Under the pieces are notes generated by a model. It had not been told where the DNA came from, made no database searches, and was given only the letters and a program-made list of their open reading frames with translations. From contig QPMI01000126.1 in assembly GCA_004431415.1 (NCBI GenBank), forward strand, positions 1-64,000: a DNA stretch of 64,000 nucleotides. Reading direction: 5' to 3'. Positions 49,481 to 59,999 of the stretch are shown in pieces. How positions within the stretch are numbered: position 1 is the stretch's first letter; each line of letters starts with the position of its first letter. The stretch is from Cyanophora paradoxa (lineage: Eukaryota; Glaucocystophyceae; Cyanophorales; Cyanophoraceae). Both the position numbers and the translations under genes were made by a program.

Positions 49481-51601
49481 GCGGGCGGGGGCGCGGGGCG
49501 GCCGGCGAAGAAGGGGTGGGCGAGGGCCTGGGCCGCCGTGATGCGCCGCGCGGGGTCCAACGCCAGCATCCGCTGCACCAGCTGCCCGCCGCCCGCCCCG
49601 CGCCTCGGCCAGGGCCCGGCCGGCCAGGGCGGGGCGCGGGGCGGACCTGGTTGACGCCCGGGAGTAGCGGCCCGGGGCGAGGGCGGGGCGGCGGGCCCGT
49701 GGGGCACGGAGGGGAAGGGCTCGGCGGGCCCGCCCTGCGGGTTGTACGGGCGGAAGACCTCCGCCAGCGAGATCGGCGCCACCGCCTGCCGCCCCGCCCC
49801 GCCTGAGGCGCACCGCCGGGGAGCGGGGCGGGCGGGGCGGGGCGGGCCTGGAGGGAGGGGGCGACGGGGAGGTCGAGCCAGGGGACGTCCTCGCGGCGCG
49901 GGAAGCCGAGCACCTGCCGCCCGCCCTCGCGCGGGGCCCGCCGCCCGCAGCGCCGCGCAGGGCCGGCGCGCACGGCGGTCATCTTGAAGAGCTGGTCCGC
50001 CGCGTCCCGCCCTGCCCCGCCCACGCCGCAGCGTCAGCCCGGCTGGCGCCCGGGGGCGCGAGGGGCGGGGCGGGGCGGGGCGGGCGGGGCACCAGGGAAG
50101 AGCGGGTGGCGGAGGATGAGCTCCGCGAAGACGCAGCCGAGGGACCACATGTCCTGGCGAGTGGCCCCCGTGAGGCCGGAAAGGCGCCGGCGGGGCGGGG
50201 CCGGGCCGGGCCGGGGGGCGCACGACGGCCGGCCCGTACTCCTTCGCCCCGAACATCAGCTCCGGCGCCCTGCGCCCGCCCCGTCGGCGGGGCCAAGCGG
50301 GGCGGCGGGGCGGGCCGGGCCGGTAGAAGCGGGAGCCGATGTAGGGGACGTTGACCCCCGCCGGGTCCTCCGCCCCCTTCGCACACCCGAAGTCCGCCAG
50401 GCACGCCCGCTCCGTCCTGCCGCCCCCGGCCCCGCGCGCTCCAGGCCGTCCCGCACCGCCGGCGCCCCGAAGCCGGAGGCGCACGTCGGGTCGATGAGGA
50501 TGTTGGCCGGCTGCGCGGCGGGGTCGGCAGGAGGCGGGCGGTGCAGGCGCGGGGGCGGGGCGGGGCGGGCGGGCGGGCCTTGATGTCGCGGTGGACGATG
50601 CCGCGCGAGTGAATGAAGGCCGTCGCCTCGAGCAGCTGCCGCATGATCCGCTTCACCACCGTCAGCGGGATGTGCTCCCGCCGGTCCACGTAGTCTGCGC
50701 CCCGCGCCCTCACCCCCGCTCTCGCACCCGCCCCCGCCCCGCCCCCCTGCCGCCCGCGGCGCACGCAGGGCTAGGAGCTGGCGGGGGGAGGGGGCACGGG
50801 GGGCGCGCCTTGGATGAAGGATTCCATGTCGAGGGGGATGAACTCGAAGACGAAGTTCTGCGCATGTGCGCGCGGGCCGGGCGGGGCTCAGTCGGGGGCG
50901 GGGCGAGCGGGCGGGGCGGGGGCGGGGCGGGCCTGCATGATGGAGCGGTCGCCGTCGGCGACGGTGTAGAAGGCGTCCAGCAGCTGGATCACGTTCGGGT
51001 GCCCCGCCACCCGCCCCAGCACCTTCATCTCCCGGCTCGCCAGCTCGCCCCACTTCTGCTCAGCGTACAGAGCGCCGTACGCCATAATTAGCTCGCGTCT
51101 AGACGCTATCGAGCCATCTGCAGGCCTACGCCCGCCCGCGCTGCGCGAGAGCGCACCGGGACGCGCTTGAGGGCGACCTTTCTGCCATTCTCATCGTAAG
51201 CCTGAAAGCGCGAGAAATGCGTGAGTGACGCAAAAGCTCCATCGACGAGAGGCGCCAGCTAGCAGCAAGCAGCGCGTGTGGAACCGGAGCGAACGCGGAG
51301 AGAACAAGGATAAATGCGCGGCCGCAGCTGCGCAGTGCGGAAGGAACGAGAAACGCGCGTACCTCGAACACCGACCCAAAGGTGCTGCGAAAGGAGCATG
51401 AGCGAGCCGCGCGCAGCAGCAAAATGAGGACGCGGCGAGCTGGCGCGCGCACCCGCTTCCCAGCAGCTTGGTGATGCGATAATTGCTCGGGGCGCGCGCT
51501 GCTAGCGACCCGAGATCGCAGGGCGCCGCGGTCGGCCGCTGGATGCCGTCCTTCGTTCGCATCGAGAGAATTAGCTCGGGTACCCCGTTAGCGGCTTGCA
51601 T
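49450..51601 (-). CDS. GSK3-like CMGC protein kinase
   Basis: Ser/Thr kinase of the glycogen synthase kinase 3 group. From ATG 51601 ([15 protein letters not shown]): [17 protein letters not shown] (G-loop split by an intron, ~51465/51385), [15 protein letters not shown] (catalytic Lys, ~51190), [15 protein letters not shown] (~51045), [12 protein letters not shown] (~50990), [10 protein letters not shown] (~50585), PANILIDP (~50500), [10 protein letters not shown] (~50390), [23 protein letters not shown] (~50350/50265; the tyrosine of the GSK3 activation loop), [17 protein letters not shown] (~50130), LFKMTAV (~49985), [10 protein letters not shown] (~49750), [20 protein letters not shown] (~49540). 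Order and the NV-YI-SR-YRAPELxFGA block fit GSK3. A residue that binds primed substrate cannot be judged. The 3' end is unclear: no stop in this frame is seen before the MSH6 antisense, so the gene overlaps or ends by a further splice. Divergent with the flavin reductase. Confidence 0.75.
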
Positions 51602-51806
51602 TGCCTTGCAATGCCTTGCATTGCTGTCCTGCAACTCTAGACGTAGCAGGCAGCAGGCGCCAGTTCGAGTTCGAGCCGGCGTAGCAGGCAGCAGGCATCA
51701 GGGCTCCCAACGTCCAGAGAGCGGCCGCGCTCGCGCGCACCTCGACGCCGGCGCCGAATCGTCGTCCTGCGGCAGCGCGCCGCTTTTCTAGAGCTCTTTG
51801 AGCGGG
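51602..51806. promoter_or_regulatory. Divergent promoter spacer, GSK3-like / flavin reductase
   Basis: 205 bp between ATGs. A 17-bp direct repeat CGTAGCAGGCAGCAGGC lies at 51642-51658 and 51680-51696 (38-bp period), and TTGCATTGCC-type repeats lie at 51597-51624. TTTTCTAGAGC precedes the right-hand ATG. Confidence 0.45.
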
Positions 51807-52853
51807 ATGAGCGCATCGGCGCGGGCGCGCCGCGCCGTCCTGGCGCGCGTGCTGTCGGCCGGCCGAATAGCTAGCTTGCGGGCGGCCGCAGCGAGGCCTG
51901 CAGCGGCCTCCTTGCGGCTACAGCTCAGAGCGGTGCATTCGGCGAGCGTGCAGGGACAAGCGCACGAGCGGGCAGCTTCGAGCGCACCGCGCGCATGCAC
52001 AGAGGCGGAGGCCGCGGGCGACGACCTGCGGAAGCTTATGCGGCGCGTACCAGCTCCGATAGCGATTGTCACGGCCGCCAACTCGCGCGGGGACATGCGA
52101 GGTGCGCCCTGCTCGAGCTGAGCGGGAGCCGGTAGCGCTAGGGCGGCCGCGGCTGACGTGACGGGCCCAGGGATCATCGCGTCGAGCTTCCAGAGCGTGT
52201 CGCTGCACCCGCCGCTGGTCACCTTCAACCTCATGGCCCACAACAGGTTCGCCGCCCGCTGCCCGCCGGCCGCGGCCCGCGGCGGCGGCTGATGCCGGCG
52301 CGCGGCGGCAGCATGCACGCGTTCCTGGACGGGGGCGGCGCGGCGGGCTTCTCGGTGAGCCTCCTCGGGGAGGAGGCGCGCGAGGCTGCCGAGCGCTTCG
52401 CCAACTGGCGCGCCTTCGCCGCCTCCCTCGCCCCGGGGGATCCCGCCGCCGCTGCCCGCCACCCCGGCACGGCGGCGCAGCTGCGGGGCCTGCCGCACCG
52501 GATCGAGGCGCTGACGGGGGCCCCGGTGCTGACCTCCGGGGTGCTGGGAGCGGTGCACTGCCGGACGCACTCGATCATCCCCGTCGGCGATCACGTCCTC
52601 GTCGTCGGGTGCCCGCCCCCGCCCCGCCACCCCCGCCCCGCCCTGACCGCCCGGCCGGCCTGGCAGGGCCGTGTTGCGGGCGGAAGTGCCGCAGGGGGCC
52701 GTATCGGCCCCCTGCAGTCCCCTCGTGTGGTGCGGCGGCTCCTACCGCCACCTCGGCGCCCGCCTCGCGATCGGCGAGCGGCGGGCCCAGCCGGCACCGG
52801 CCGCACCCGCAGCAGCCACCCCCCCACCCGGCGACGTCGCTGGTAGCTGCTAG
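51807..52853 (+). CDS. Flavin reductase-like FMN-binding protein, probably mitochondrial
   Basis: Split-barrel FMN-binding protein of the flavin reductase/flavoprotein oxygenase family (PF01613 type); binds FMN and probably uses NAD(P)H. ATG at 51807 opens an Arg/Ala/Ser-rich leader without acidic residues (MSASARARRAVLARVLSAG), typical of mitochondrial or plastid import. Core: LRKLMRRVPAPIAIVTAANS (~52030), RGDMRG|IIASSFQSVSLHPPLVTFNL (~52090/52172; the SSF-S-S-PPLV FMN loop), MHAFLDGGGAAGFSVSLLGE (~52313), FANWRAF (~52400), PVLTSGVLGAVHCRTHSIIP (~52520), GDHVLVVG|AVLRAEV (~52588/52671), PLVWCGGSYRHLG (~52720), stop TAG 52851. Four exons, introns GT-AG with GTGC donors. About 240 residues after the leader, normal for the family. 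Confidence 0.85.
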
Positions 52854-53929
52854 CCCGTTTGCGCTGCCACCACGCTCCTCTCTGTCCGTCGGTATCCAGA
52901 GTTTTGCAGTCTCGCCCTTCCTTTCATTCGGTCCAAATTGCAGTGCCCCGGAGACCCTTGAAGGCTTAATTAGGTTTCCTTCCGCAGCCGCTGCCGCAGT
53001 GCCCCTGGGCCCCGCGTCCAGGCCCGTAAGCCTGAAGCCCGCTAGCAGGACTACTACCGTAGTTCTTCAACTTCATCATGGTCCGACGGTCATGGCATGA
53101 TCAAGGCTTCAAGGCCTCGCGACCGGATTCATGATCACTGACTCAGTGATCATGATCATCGGATAGGACTCCAAGGCCTAGCCCCGGCGGCCGGGCCCTA
53201 GCTAAAGGCCTACTAGGGGCCTAGCCGCTGAGCAGCCTAGAAGGGGGCATGCTTCGAGTCGTGGCCCGGCGTTGCAACCACTTGCAATTGAATCCGGAAG
53301 CAGGCTGCCGCGGCCGCAGTGCCGCAGTGCAGCTGGCCAAGGAAGCAGGCCTAGGCCTCAGGGCCTCTCAGCCTCAGGGCCTGGCCATGGCACAGTCTTG
53401 GCACATATATGCACCGGTACCGTGGCACTGCGGCACCGTGCACGTGACGCTGATCATGAATTCGAAACTTGAAACTCAAGACTCTGAAACACTGAGGCAA
53501 CTGTTTTCAAACTTCGAATTCAAGGCTTGGCTTTCGAATTTCAGGTTTCAAGTTTTACGTTTCATTCGAATGTGGCCGCCGGGGATCGCAGCGAGCGCCC
53601 TGCCAGGCTGTCACAAAAATCATATGCATTGATCTGTTTTAGGAGGTTTTATACGTCCCAGTAGACCTTAGCAACCTTCCCGTAGCGTACCAGCAGCAGG
53701 CGAGCAGGCTGTCACGTTGCAAGAGAAAGCTGCTAATCACAGACTACTGTGTACCCTAGGACACGGCTACCGGAAAGTATCAAGCTAGAGTCAGAAAAAG
53801 TAGCTAGGGTCGCATCTTCGTACAGGGGTACAGTGACTCAGGAAATCGCGAGAAGCCGCGGGTCAAGTCACGGTACTACTGCGAACGAAGTGCAAACGAA
53901 GCACTAACGGCTAGGAAACCCTATCGGCA
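52854..53929. other. Non-coding spacer rich in small palindromes
   Basis: About 1.1 kb without a convincing gene, AT-richer than the host genes. It is crowded with short palindromic words (AAGGCCT, CCTAGG, TGATCA, GGCCATGG) and holds a 27-bp palindrome (53129-53155) and a further TGACTCA at 53834-53840. The 3' untranslated region of the flavin reductase lies at the left. No long terminal repeat of the adjacent retroelement could be identified here. Confidence 0.55.
53129..53155. promoter_or_regulatory. 27-bp palindrome centred on TGACTCA
   Basis: Perfect 13-base arms (TCATGATCACTGA and its complement) around a single C, so that the centre reads ACTGACTCAGT, a consensus AP-1/GCN4 bZIP site (53139-53145). 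A hairpin or a dimer-binding site; no gene start is evident nearby. Confidence 0.6.
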
Positions 53930-54140
53930 ACAGCTCTCCAGGTCCTCACAGACGCTTCCACGCGGCTGGATCAGAAGAGATGTAGAGCTGCGCATTTGGT
54001 TGAGGGCAAACCAGGCAGCAGTGATCAGCCGCTGACCCAGCGCCAAGAGAGAATTCCCGAAACTCGCAAGCCACATCCCAGTGAAGGGCACGTCATCGAC
54101 AACGGAAGTGAATCCGGTAAACCGCAGTACGGGCTGTGAT

Positions 54141-55639
54141 TCAAGACTCGTCATCCGTCGTGTCATCATCGGAAAGTGAATCGGGATCAACGGCAGGTGG
54201 CGGAGGCACGGGGACCTCATGATCGGGCGGCACAGGCACGGGGGCCTTGCGAGGGCGACCGGCTTTGCGGGGAGCGAGAACATTGGCAGGACGCTCGTGA
54301 AAAGCGATCATGAGATCAACGTGCATGAGAACCTCGCGCGAGCGATACACCAGTGAAGTGTCATCGCCTCGGACAGTGTACAAAAGACCGTGAGAGTGAA
54401 CCTCAGTGACAGTGTAAGGGCCAGTCCAACCATTGCGAGGCCCAGTGCGCTTGACGTTACTGGTCTTCGCGCTGATAATCCAGCACAACACTTTGTCACC
54501 AGGCTTGAAAACACGATGCGGCTCACGGCCAGTGCCATAGCGAAGCAACTTCTTGTTGTAAAGTTTGCGGTGTTCTCGGACGGCAGAGATTTGGTCGCGG
54601 GCGGCTCGAGCGACCGACAAAGCGTAATCGTAGAGAGAAACGGGATCTTCGTGAGGTTCGCGCAGGTGAGGTCGAGACGAAGATCGCCAGGCAACATCAA
54701 TTCTCGTCCAAAGTGCAGAGCGGCGGGTGAAAAACCAGTGGCAGCGTGAATCGTGGTCCGGAGAGCGAAGAGCACGCGATAATGATAGAAAGGCCAATGG
54801 GAATTGTCCTCCCCGTTCTCATCGCAAAGAGCATACACCAAGCGCTTGTAAATGCCACCAAGCCGCTCAGCACCGCCGTTCGTGGACTGGTGGACGTGGA
54901 GCGTAAATCAACCGAGTACCCTGGCGAGTCCAGAATTTGCCCCAGAGACTAGTAGGCGTGAAGACCTTAGCGTTATCCGTGAGATACCGCTTGCAAGGGC
55001 CGTGATTCGCGTACACAGTTTGTGCAGCCACTCACAGGCACGACCATCAGCCTCCGTCAGCATCAAAATCTCAGGGTACTTGGTAAAAGCGTCGACGTCA
55101 ATGTGCACAAGTGTGAAACGGTGAAGTCGACCGTTCTCAGAGGGCGCCATAGGGAAGTGATCGGCTTGACGCAAGTCGCCAGGATGCTCAGACTCGATCA
55201 CAGTGAATTGTGACTTCGGCTTCTTGTGAGCCTTGGCAAACTGACAGTGTCGGCACGTCTTCACGTAGCGATGGACAGCAGTCGTCATGCCCGGCCACCA
55301 AAACCGTGAGGCGATGCGCCGAGCAACAATGGGGCACCACGGTGAGCCAGTCATCGTGGTAAGCGTGAACAATCTTCTCCCGCCACTCTGGGGTACAACG
55401 ATCTGAGGCCGCATAGTGGGGAGCAAGGGCAACCGCAGTACGGTATCTTGCTCATCGATCGTGTACTGAGTAGCTTCACGAGCGAAGCGATCGCGTGCAG
55501 ACTTGCAGAGAATGCAGCTCCCAAGCACCTCCGGGTCACGTTCACCAGCAGTGTAGTGGGAGTGACAGCGCGCCAGGTTCTCCTTCTCGCGAAGAAGTGC
55601 GAACACCATCTGGCAAAGAGGGTCACGAGCCTGAGCCAT
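54141..55639 (-). CDS. Retrotransposon integrase region (frameshifted)
   Basis: Zinc-binding HHCC end: VHAYHD (~55365) in one frame and CRHCQFAK (~55250) in another. Catalytic core: first acidic residue in QADHF (~55165), second in YLTDNAKVF (~54975, different frame), glutamate in NGGAERLGG (~54870). After the core come KPGDKVLCW (~54500) and the GPY module NGWTGPYTVTEV (~54430), then RKAGRPRKAP (~54250), an AT-hook-like motif, and an acidic Asp/Ser tail to the stop at 54141. There is no chromodomain. At least two frameshifts separate these blocks. Confidence 0.75.
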
Positions 55640-55956
55640 GATGACCGCGGTCCCATCGGAAACAAGTTCACGGATCGTCGGTGGCGGAGGAACGTCAACG
55701 AGGGGCGGGGGCCCTCGCTCCAGGTGTCCATGACAACGGTGCCACGCGGCAAGCGAACGTGTGTCGGCTCATTCTGGCGCCTTCACCTTCGTCCAGCGGG
55801 GCGATAGCGCTGCTAGAAGTAGGATCAGGTCGCGGACGACCGAGGTCACGTTCTTGCTGCAGGAAGTGCATGTACTCTTCCTCGTCAGCAACGTCGAGAT
55901 GCGACGGGGCGCAATGGCATATCGAGACTGCCGTGAATTCTTGCCCTTGGGAGGCT

Positions 55957-56808
55957 TCACCCGCGTACGGGCATGCCTTGGCGTTCAGCGCCTTGCGGGA
56001 TTGTCGCCGTCTGCGCCGCTCCTCCGGGGTTCGGTTCCGAACAGAGGCAGGGGTACGAGCGCGTCGATCTCAGACGGGGTACGGCCCATCTCTGCCAGTT
56101 GGCGTCGCCGTTCGAGCGTCGTCGCCGTCCTCTCCCGCGAGGCTTCGTGCAGATCTCGGGCCGCACGCGAACGTCTGTCGCGATCACTGGCGAGGCGGTC
56201 AGCGTAGTCCTTTTCAAGCCGTCGCTGGTATTGGCGCGGACACTCCAAGCCGTGCTCCGTCTTGAGTTCGACGTTCCGTCGGACGCCGAGGACTGCGAAG
56301 ATTGGCCGTCATCCGTGAGGGCCCGGCGTCGTGCCCGTTCCACAGAGTCGCGTAGCGTGCGGTCAGCTGCTTGACGATCGAAGCCTCGCAAAGATGGACG
56401 GGGTAGCGACGGCTCGCTCTCCTCGTCTGTACCCCTCCCCCTCCTTCCGGTGACTGAGACCGAGGCCTCCGGGCCGAGCTCTCCGTCCTCGAGCTTGAAG
56501 CCCGTCAGCGGAGCTCTCCTGTCCTCGAACTTGAAGTCGGCGGCGGCGACCCTCGCCGGTAGCCAGGCCGCGCCGTCGAGTGTATGCTCGAGGTTCGTCA
56601 CCCCGCGGCGTCGCCGTGCAGGAGGGGCCGTCGCGCCCGCCTCGTCTGCCGCTGCGGCCGGTGCAGGCGTGTCAACTTCCATGGGTACGACGTCGGGGGC
56701 AGAGAGGGCGCCGTTCTCGTGGAGCCGTTCCAGCGTGATCTGGGACTCCACGTCTTCCAGGCCGCCGTTCTCGACGATGTCACGCACTCGCTGAGTGTCG
56801 GGCGTCAA
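55957..56808 (-). CDS. Polypeptide linker between RNase H and integrase, no known domain
   Basis: A continuous ~280-codon frame rich in Arg, Ser, Asp and Ala between RNase H and integrase, where most Ty3/gypsy elements have a short connector. It includes PMEVDTPAPAAAADE (~56670), FKLEDGELGPEASVSV (~56490) and a basic run [12 protein letters not shown] (~56120). No domain recognised. Confidence 0.45.
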   Translation of the reverse strand: MTPDTQRVRDIVENGGLEDVESQITLERLHENGALSAPDVVPMEVDTPAPAAAADEAGATAPPARRRRGVTNLEHTLDGAAWLPARVAAADFKFEDRRAPLTGFKLEDGELGPEASVSVTGRRGRGTDEESEPSLPRPSLRGFDRQAADRTLRDSVERARRRALTDDGQSSQSSASDGTSNSRRSTAWSVRANTSDGLKRTTLTASPVIATDVRVRPEICTKPRGRGRRRRSNGDANWQRWAVPRLRSTRSYPCLCSEPNPGGAAQTATIPQGAERQGMPVRG

Positions 56809-58561
56809 CGACCTTGGACGTCGCCGTGAAGTCTGAGGGTCGTCGCGGTCTCGGCGCGGTGGCGCCGGGCAAGGTGCTCGGGTCGCGTGGTGGCGCGGCG
56901 TCTATCCCAGTAGGATCCACGCCGGCCCGTCCAGAGTATGTTGCAGGGCCGAGGAGGTGCGGTGGATGGCGACGCGGTAGAGTTCGCGTGGATCGTCGTA
57001 GTCTCCCGCATCGGCACACCGAACCCGTGAGCGCCGTCTGGTATCGAAGTCGTGATGTCAGTGCCGTCAGCGCCGCCAGGCTTGTACACTGCGTGCGTCT
57101 CCGCAAGGCGAGAGCAGCAGTCCGCAACGACGTTCGACCGCCCGTTGCGGTACTCGATAGTGTAGTTGTAGTGGTTGAGGGCGATGGCCGCGCGCCCAAG
57201 CGTCTTGTTGTTCGCCAGCTCCTGTGTCTTCAACCATTGCAACGCCGAATGATCCGTGCGGATCGTGAACGGGTGGCCGCAGACGAAGTAGTGGTGCCAG
57301 ACCTTAACCGCCCAGAGTACCGCAATGCATTCGCCCTCCGTTGGTGATTGGTACTTGCGCTCCATGTTTGTCAGAGTACGACTGATGAATGCGATCGGGC
57401 GCTCGCGGCCGTCCTTGTCCTCCTGCATGAGCACCGCTCCATGGCCCGTTGCTCCAGTCCGTGTAAATGATGAACGGCTTCGTGAAGTCGGGCAGCATCA
57501 GCACAATGTCCTCGCACATCGCCTTCTTGAGGTCGTCCAACGCAGCGAGAGCCTCGTCATTCCACACCAAGTTGAGCCGGTCGGCTCGTAGTGCGTCCGT
57601 GAGGAGGTCTCGCAGGGAAAGTTCCCGTCGCGCGTAACTCTGTACGAAGCGCCGGTAGAAGCCCGTGAGGCCGAGGAAACTGCGGAGTTGCTCGACAGTC
57701 TGGAGTTCGTTCGCCGTGATCTTGGAGATGATCTCAACCTTCTTGGGGTCCATGCGAATGCCGTCGCTGCTGACACGGAATCCGAGCAGCTCGACTTCCC
57801 GCACCATGAAACGACATTGCTGGGCTTGAGTTTGAGGTTACCGCGGTCGATCGCAGCGAAGAAGGCCTCCAGGTCGAGAAGGTGTTGTTTGACGTTCGGC
57901 GAGTGGACCGTGAGGTCATCGACGTACGCCACGACGCAGGTGGACAAAAGGTTGCCCAAAATTGACGTCACGGCTCGACAGAACGCCGCTGGGCCGTTCG
58001 TGATACCAAAAGGGTCACTTTCCACCTGTACATTCCCCAGGGGACGATGAATGTCGTCAGGTCACGTGACTCCTCGTCGAGTTCCAACTGCCAGAAACCC
58101 GACGTTGCGTCGCCAGTCGAGAACGTGGACGCACCCTGTAGGCGCTCCAATTGGTCCTCAATGCGTGGCAACGGGAAGACATCACGTTCCGTGAGGGAAT
58201 TGAGCTTCCTGTAGTCGACGCAGAATCGCATCGTGCCATCCTTCTTCGGTGCCAGCACCACGGGCTGCCGAAACCAGCTTGCGAAGGCTCGATGAGACCG
58301 TCGCGTAGCAGCTTCTCGATTTCCGCCTTCGCAGCCTTCTCCGCAGGCGGAGAGAGCCGGCGAGGGACGGTGTACAGCGGGAGGTGCTTGGCGGGGACGC
58401 CGGGCAGAAGTCGGATGCTGTGCTTGTACTTCAGGAGCTCGCGTGGATTGATGTTCTGGGCGAAGCAGTGCTGGCGTTGCGTGAGAAGGTTCTGGAGTTG
58501 AGTGCGATCCTCGGAAGGGCGTCGGGTTCGACTCCGATGGTTTCAACAGGGCGTCCACCAT
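56809..58561 (-). CDS. Retrotransposon reverse transcriptase and RNase H (frameshifted)
   Basis: RT motifs: MRFCVDYRKLNSLTERD (~58215), FPLPRIEDQLERLQGA (~58165), STGDATSGFWQLELD (~58110), PFGITNGPAAF (~58000) and YVDD with VAYVDDLTVHS (57915-57926 codes YVDD). Then ELLGFRVSSDG (~57785), LRSFLGLTGFYRRF (~57680) and the RNase H portion: PFIIYTDWS (~57460), RPIAFISRTLTNMERKY (~57380), YQSPTEGECIAVLWAVKVW (~57340), IRTDHSALQWL (~57255). One-base frame changes occur near 58030, 57810 and 57435. Confidence 0.82.
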
Positions 58562-59480
58562 CGCCTTGATGGTCTCGGCGATGGCTTTGTAGGAGGCGCA
58601 GTGTCACTCGACGGGGGCTCCATTCGAGCGTCGCATTGACGGACGCGATGGGCACCGTGGGCCGGCTGCGGGCCAACCAGCATCGGCTCGGAGTCGAAGC
58701 GGGCGAAGTGAGGCTCGAAGAAGCTGGCCAGCTCCATGAGCTCCTTGTCGTTGAAGTGATCGCCGGTTCGAGCAGTGTAAGGGGTGACGACACGTGCGAC
58801 GTACGACATGAGACGCTCGCTGGCCTCGTGGGATAGCGGGATGTCGGCAGCAGCATCGACGGAGCCAACATGCGCCGCCTCGCCCTCCTTGCAGTTGGGT
58901 TCGGGCGGTCGTCGGTGGTAGACCTCCGGGTAGAGGCGTCGGGCTCGGGAGATGTAGCGCCGTGGTTGCGAGCGTCGGGTACGACAACAGCTTGAAGTTC
59001 TCATAGATTTGCGCGGCTACGGAAGAGATCGGAATGTCAGTGTTGTTGAGGTGTCCAGGAGCTGTAACACCCCTTGGGTAGGTCTCGACATTCTCGTGTG
59101 GACGGAATTCGGACTCCGGCCAAGTCCCGAATTCAGTCTCCGCAATCACAGTTCCGGCTCGCAGGCGGACAGGCCGCCTGTGAGGGTTGCAGATCTGCAC
59201 GAAAAACGTGCCGTGTGCTGGGTTGCGGTGAATTTGGTATGGCACCAAGAATTCGACTTCGTCGCTCCGTCGAAGCCGTCGTCGTCGAGGAGAGTGGTGG
59301 CGGAGTGAGGAGGACTTCCGGTGCGCCGAGAGTCGTGTTCGAAGTCGTTTGTGGCGTGTAACATCGAACGAGCGATTCACCCGGCCGTACAGTGATGTCC
59401 TTCGCCAATCGGACCAGAACGCCGCCGTCGTGCTGGCCCGTAGCCGAAAAGGGACGTGGAATCGTTCGCCATCCGAGGAG

Positions 59481-59904
59481 TCAGGCGACGTGATCGTCAT
59501 TCCCAATTTGCTGGTCGAGCACGATGTGAGCGTTGAGCGCCACCAGCGTTGTGAGGCCGAGTAGCATTGGAGTGTTGCCCATGAGACCAGGCGCGACGAC
59601 GAGGACCTTCCGCGGAATTGTGACCGGACCAACCTTAATTGCAATGAATGCGATGCGCGCATAGGCAGTCATGTCCGTTCCAAAGCCGGTGAGGTGCACG
59701 CGCGGAGCGTTGCTGTAGCGAAGGCCTGCAGTTTGTCGCGATACTGCCGTCGAGTACGTCCGCAGCGGCTCCTGTATCCACCAATGCCTTGGTGAGGAGG
59801 TATTGAAGGACTTGTCGTCGGTGATCGATAGCGGCGATGTGCAAGTTGACGCAGATTCGGCCGTCGTTGATGCGCTCTCTGAGCGTGCGGTTCGTGTCCG
59901 TCAT
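59481..59904 (-). CDS. Retropepsin-like aspartic protease (frameshifted)
   Basis: TKALVDTGAAADVLDG with the active-site Asp-Thr-Gly at 59767-59778, then in another frame FIAIKVGPVTIPRKVLVVAP (~59630) and PMLLGLTTLVALN (~59560), the usual second half with the hydrophobic-Gly motif. The frame changes near 59720. Confidence 0.65.
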
Positions 59905-59999
59905 TCGCGCAATGGGTGTGGTACTGACGGCCGCCGTCGCCGAAGAGGGAACGTCAAGGGGTCCTCGACGTCGTCAAATCCAACATGCGTGCCGCGCAG

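Noticed and set aside
53640-53930. Long terminal repeat of the retroelement
   Set aside because: No second copy exists in the window and no TG...CA boundaries with a polypurine tract could be fixed.
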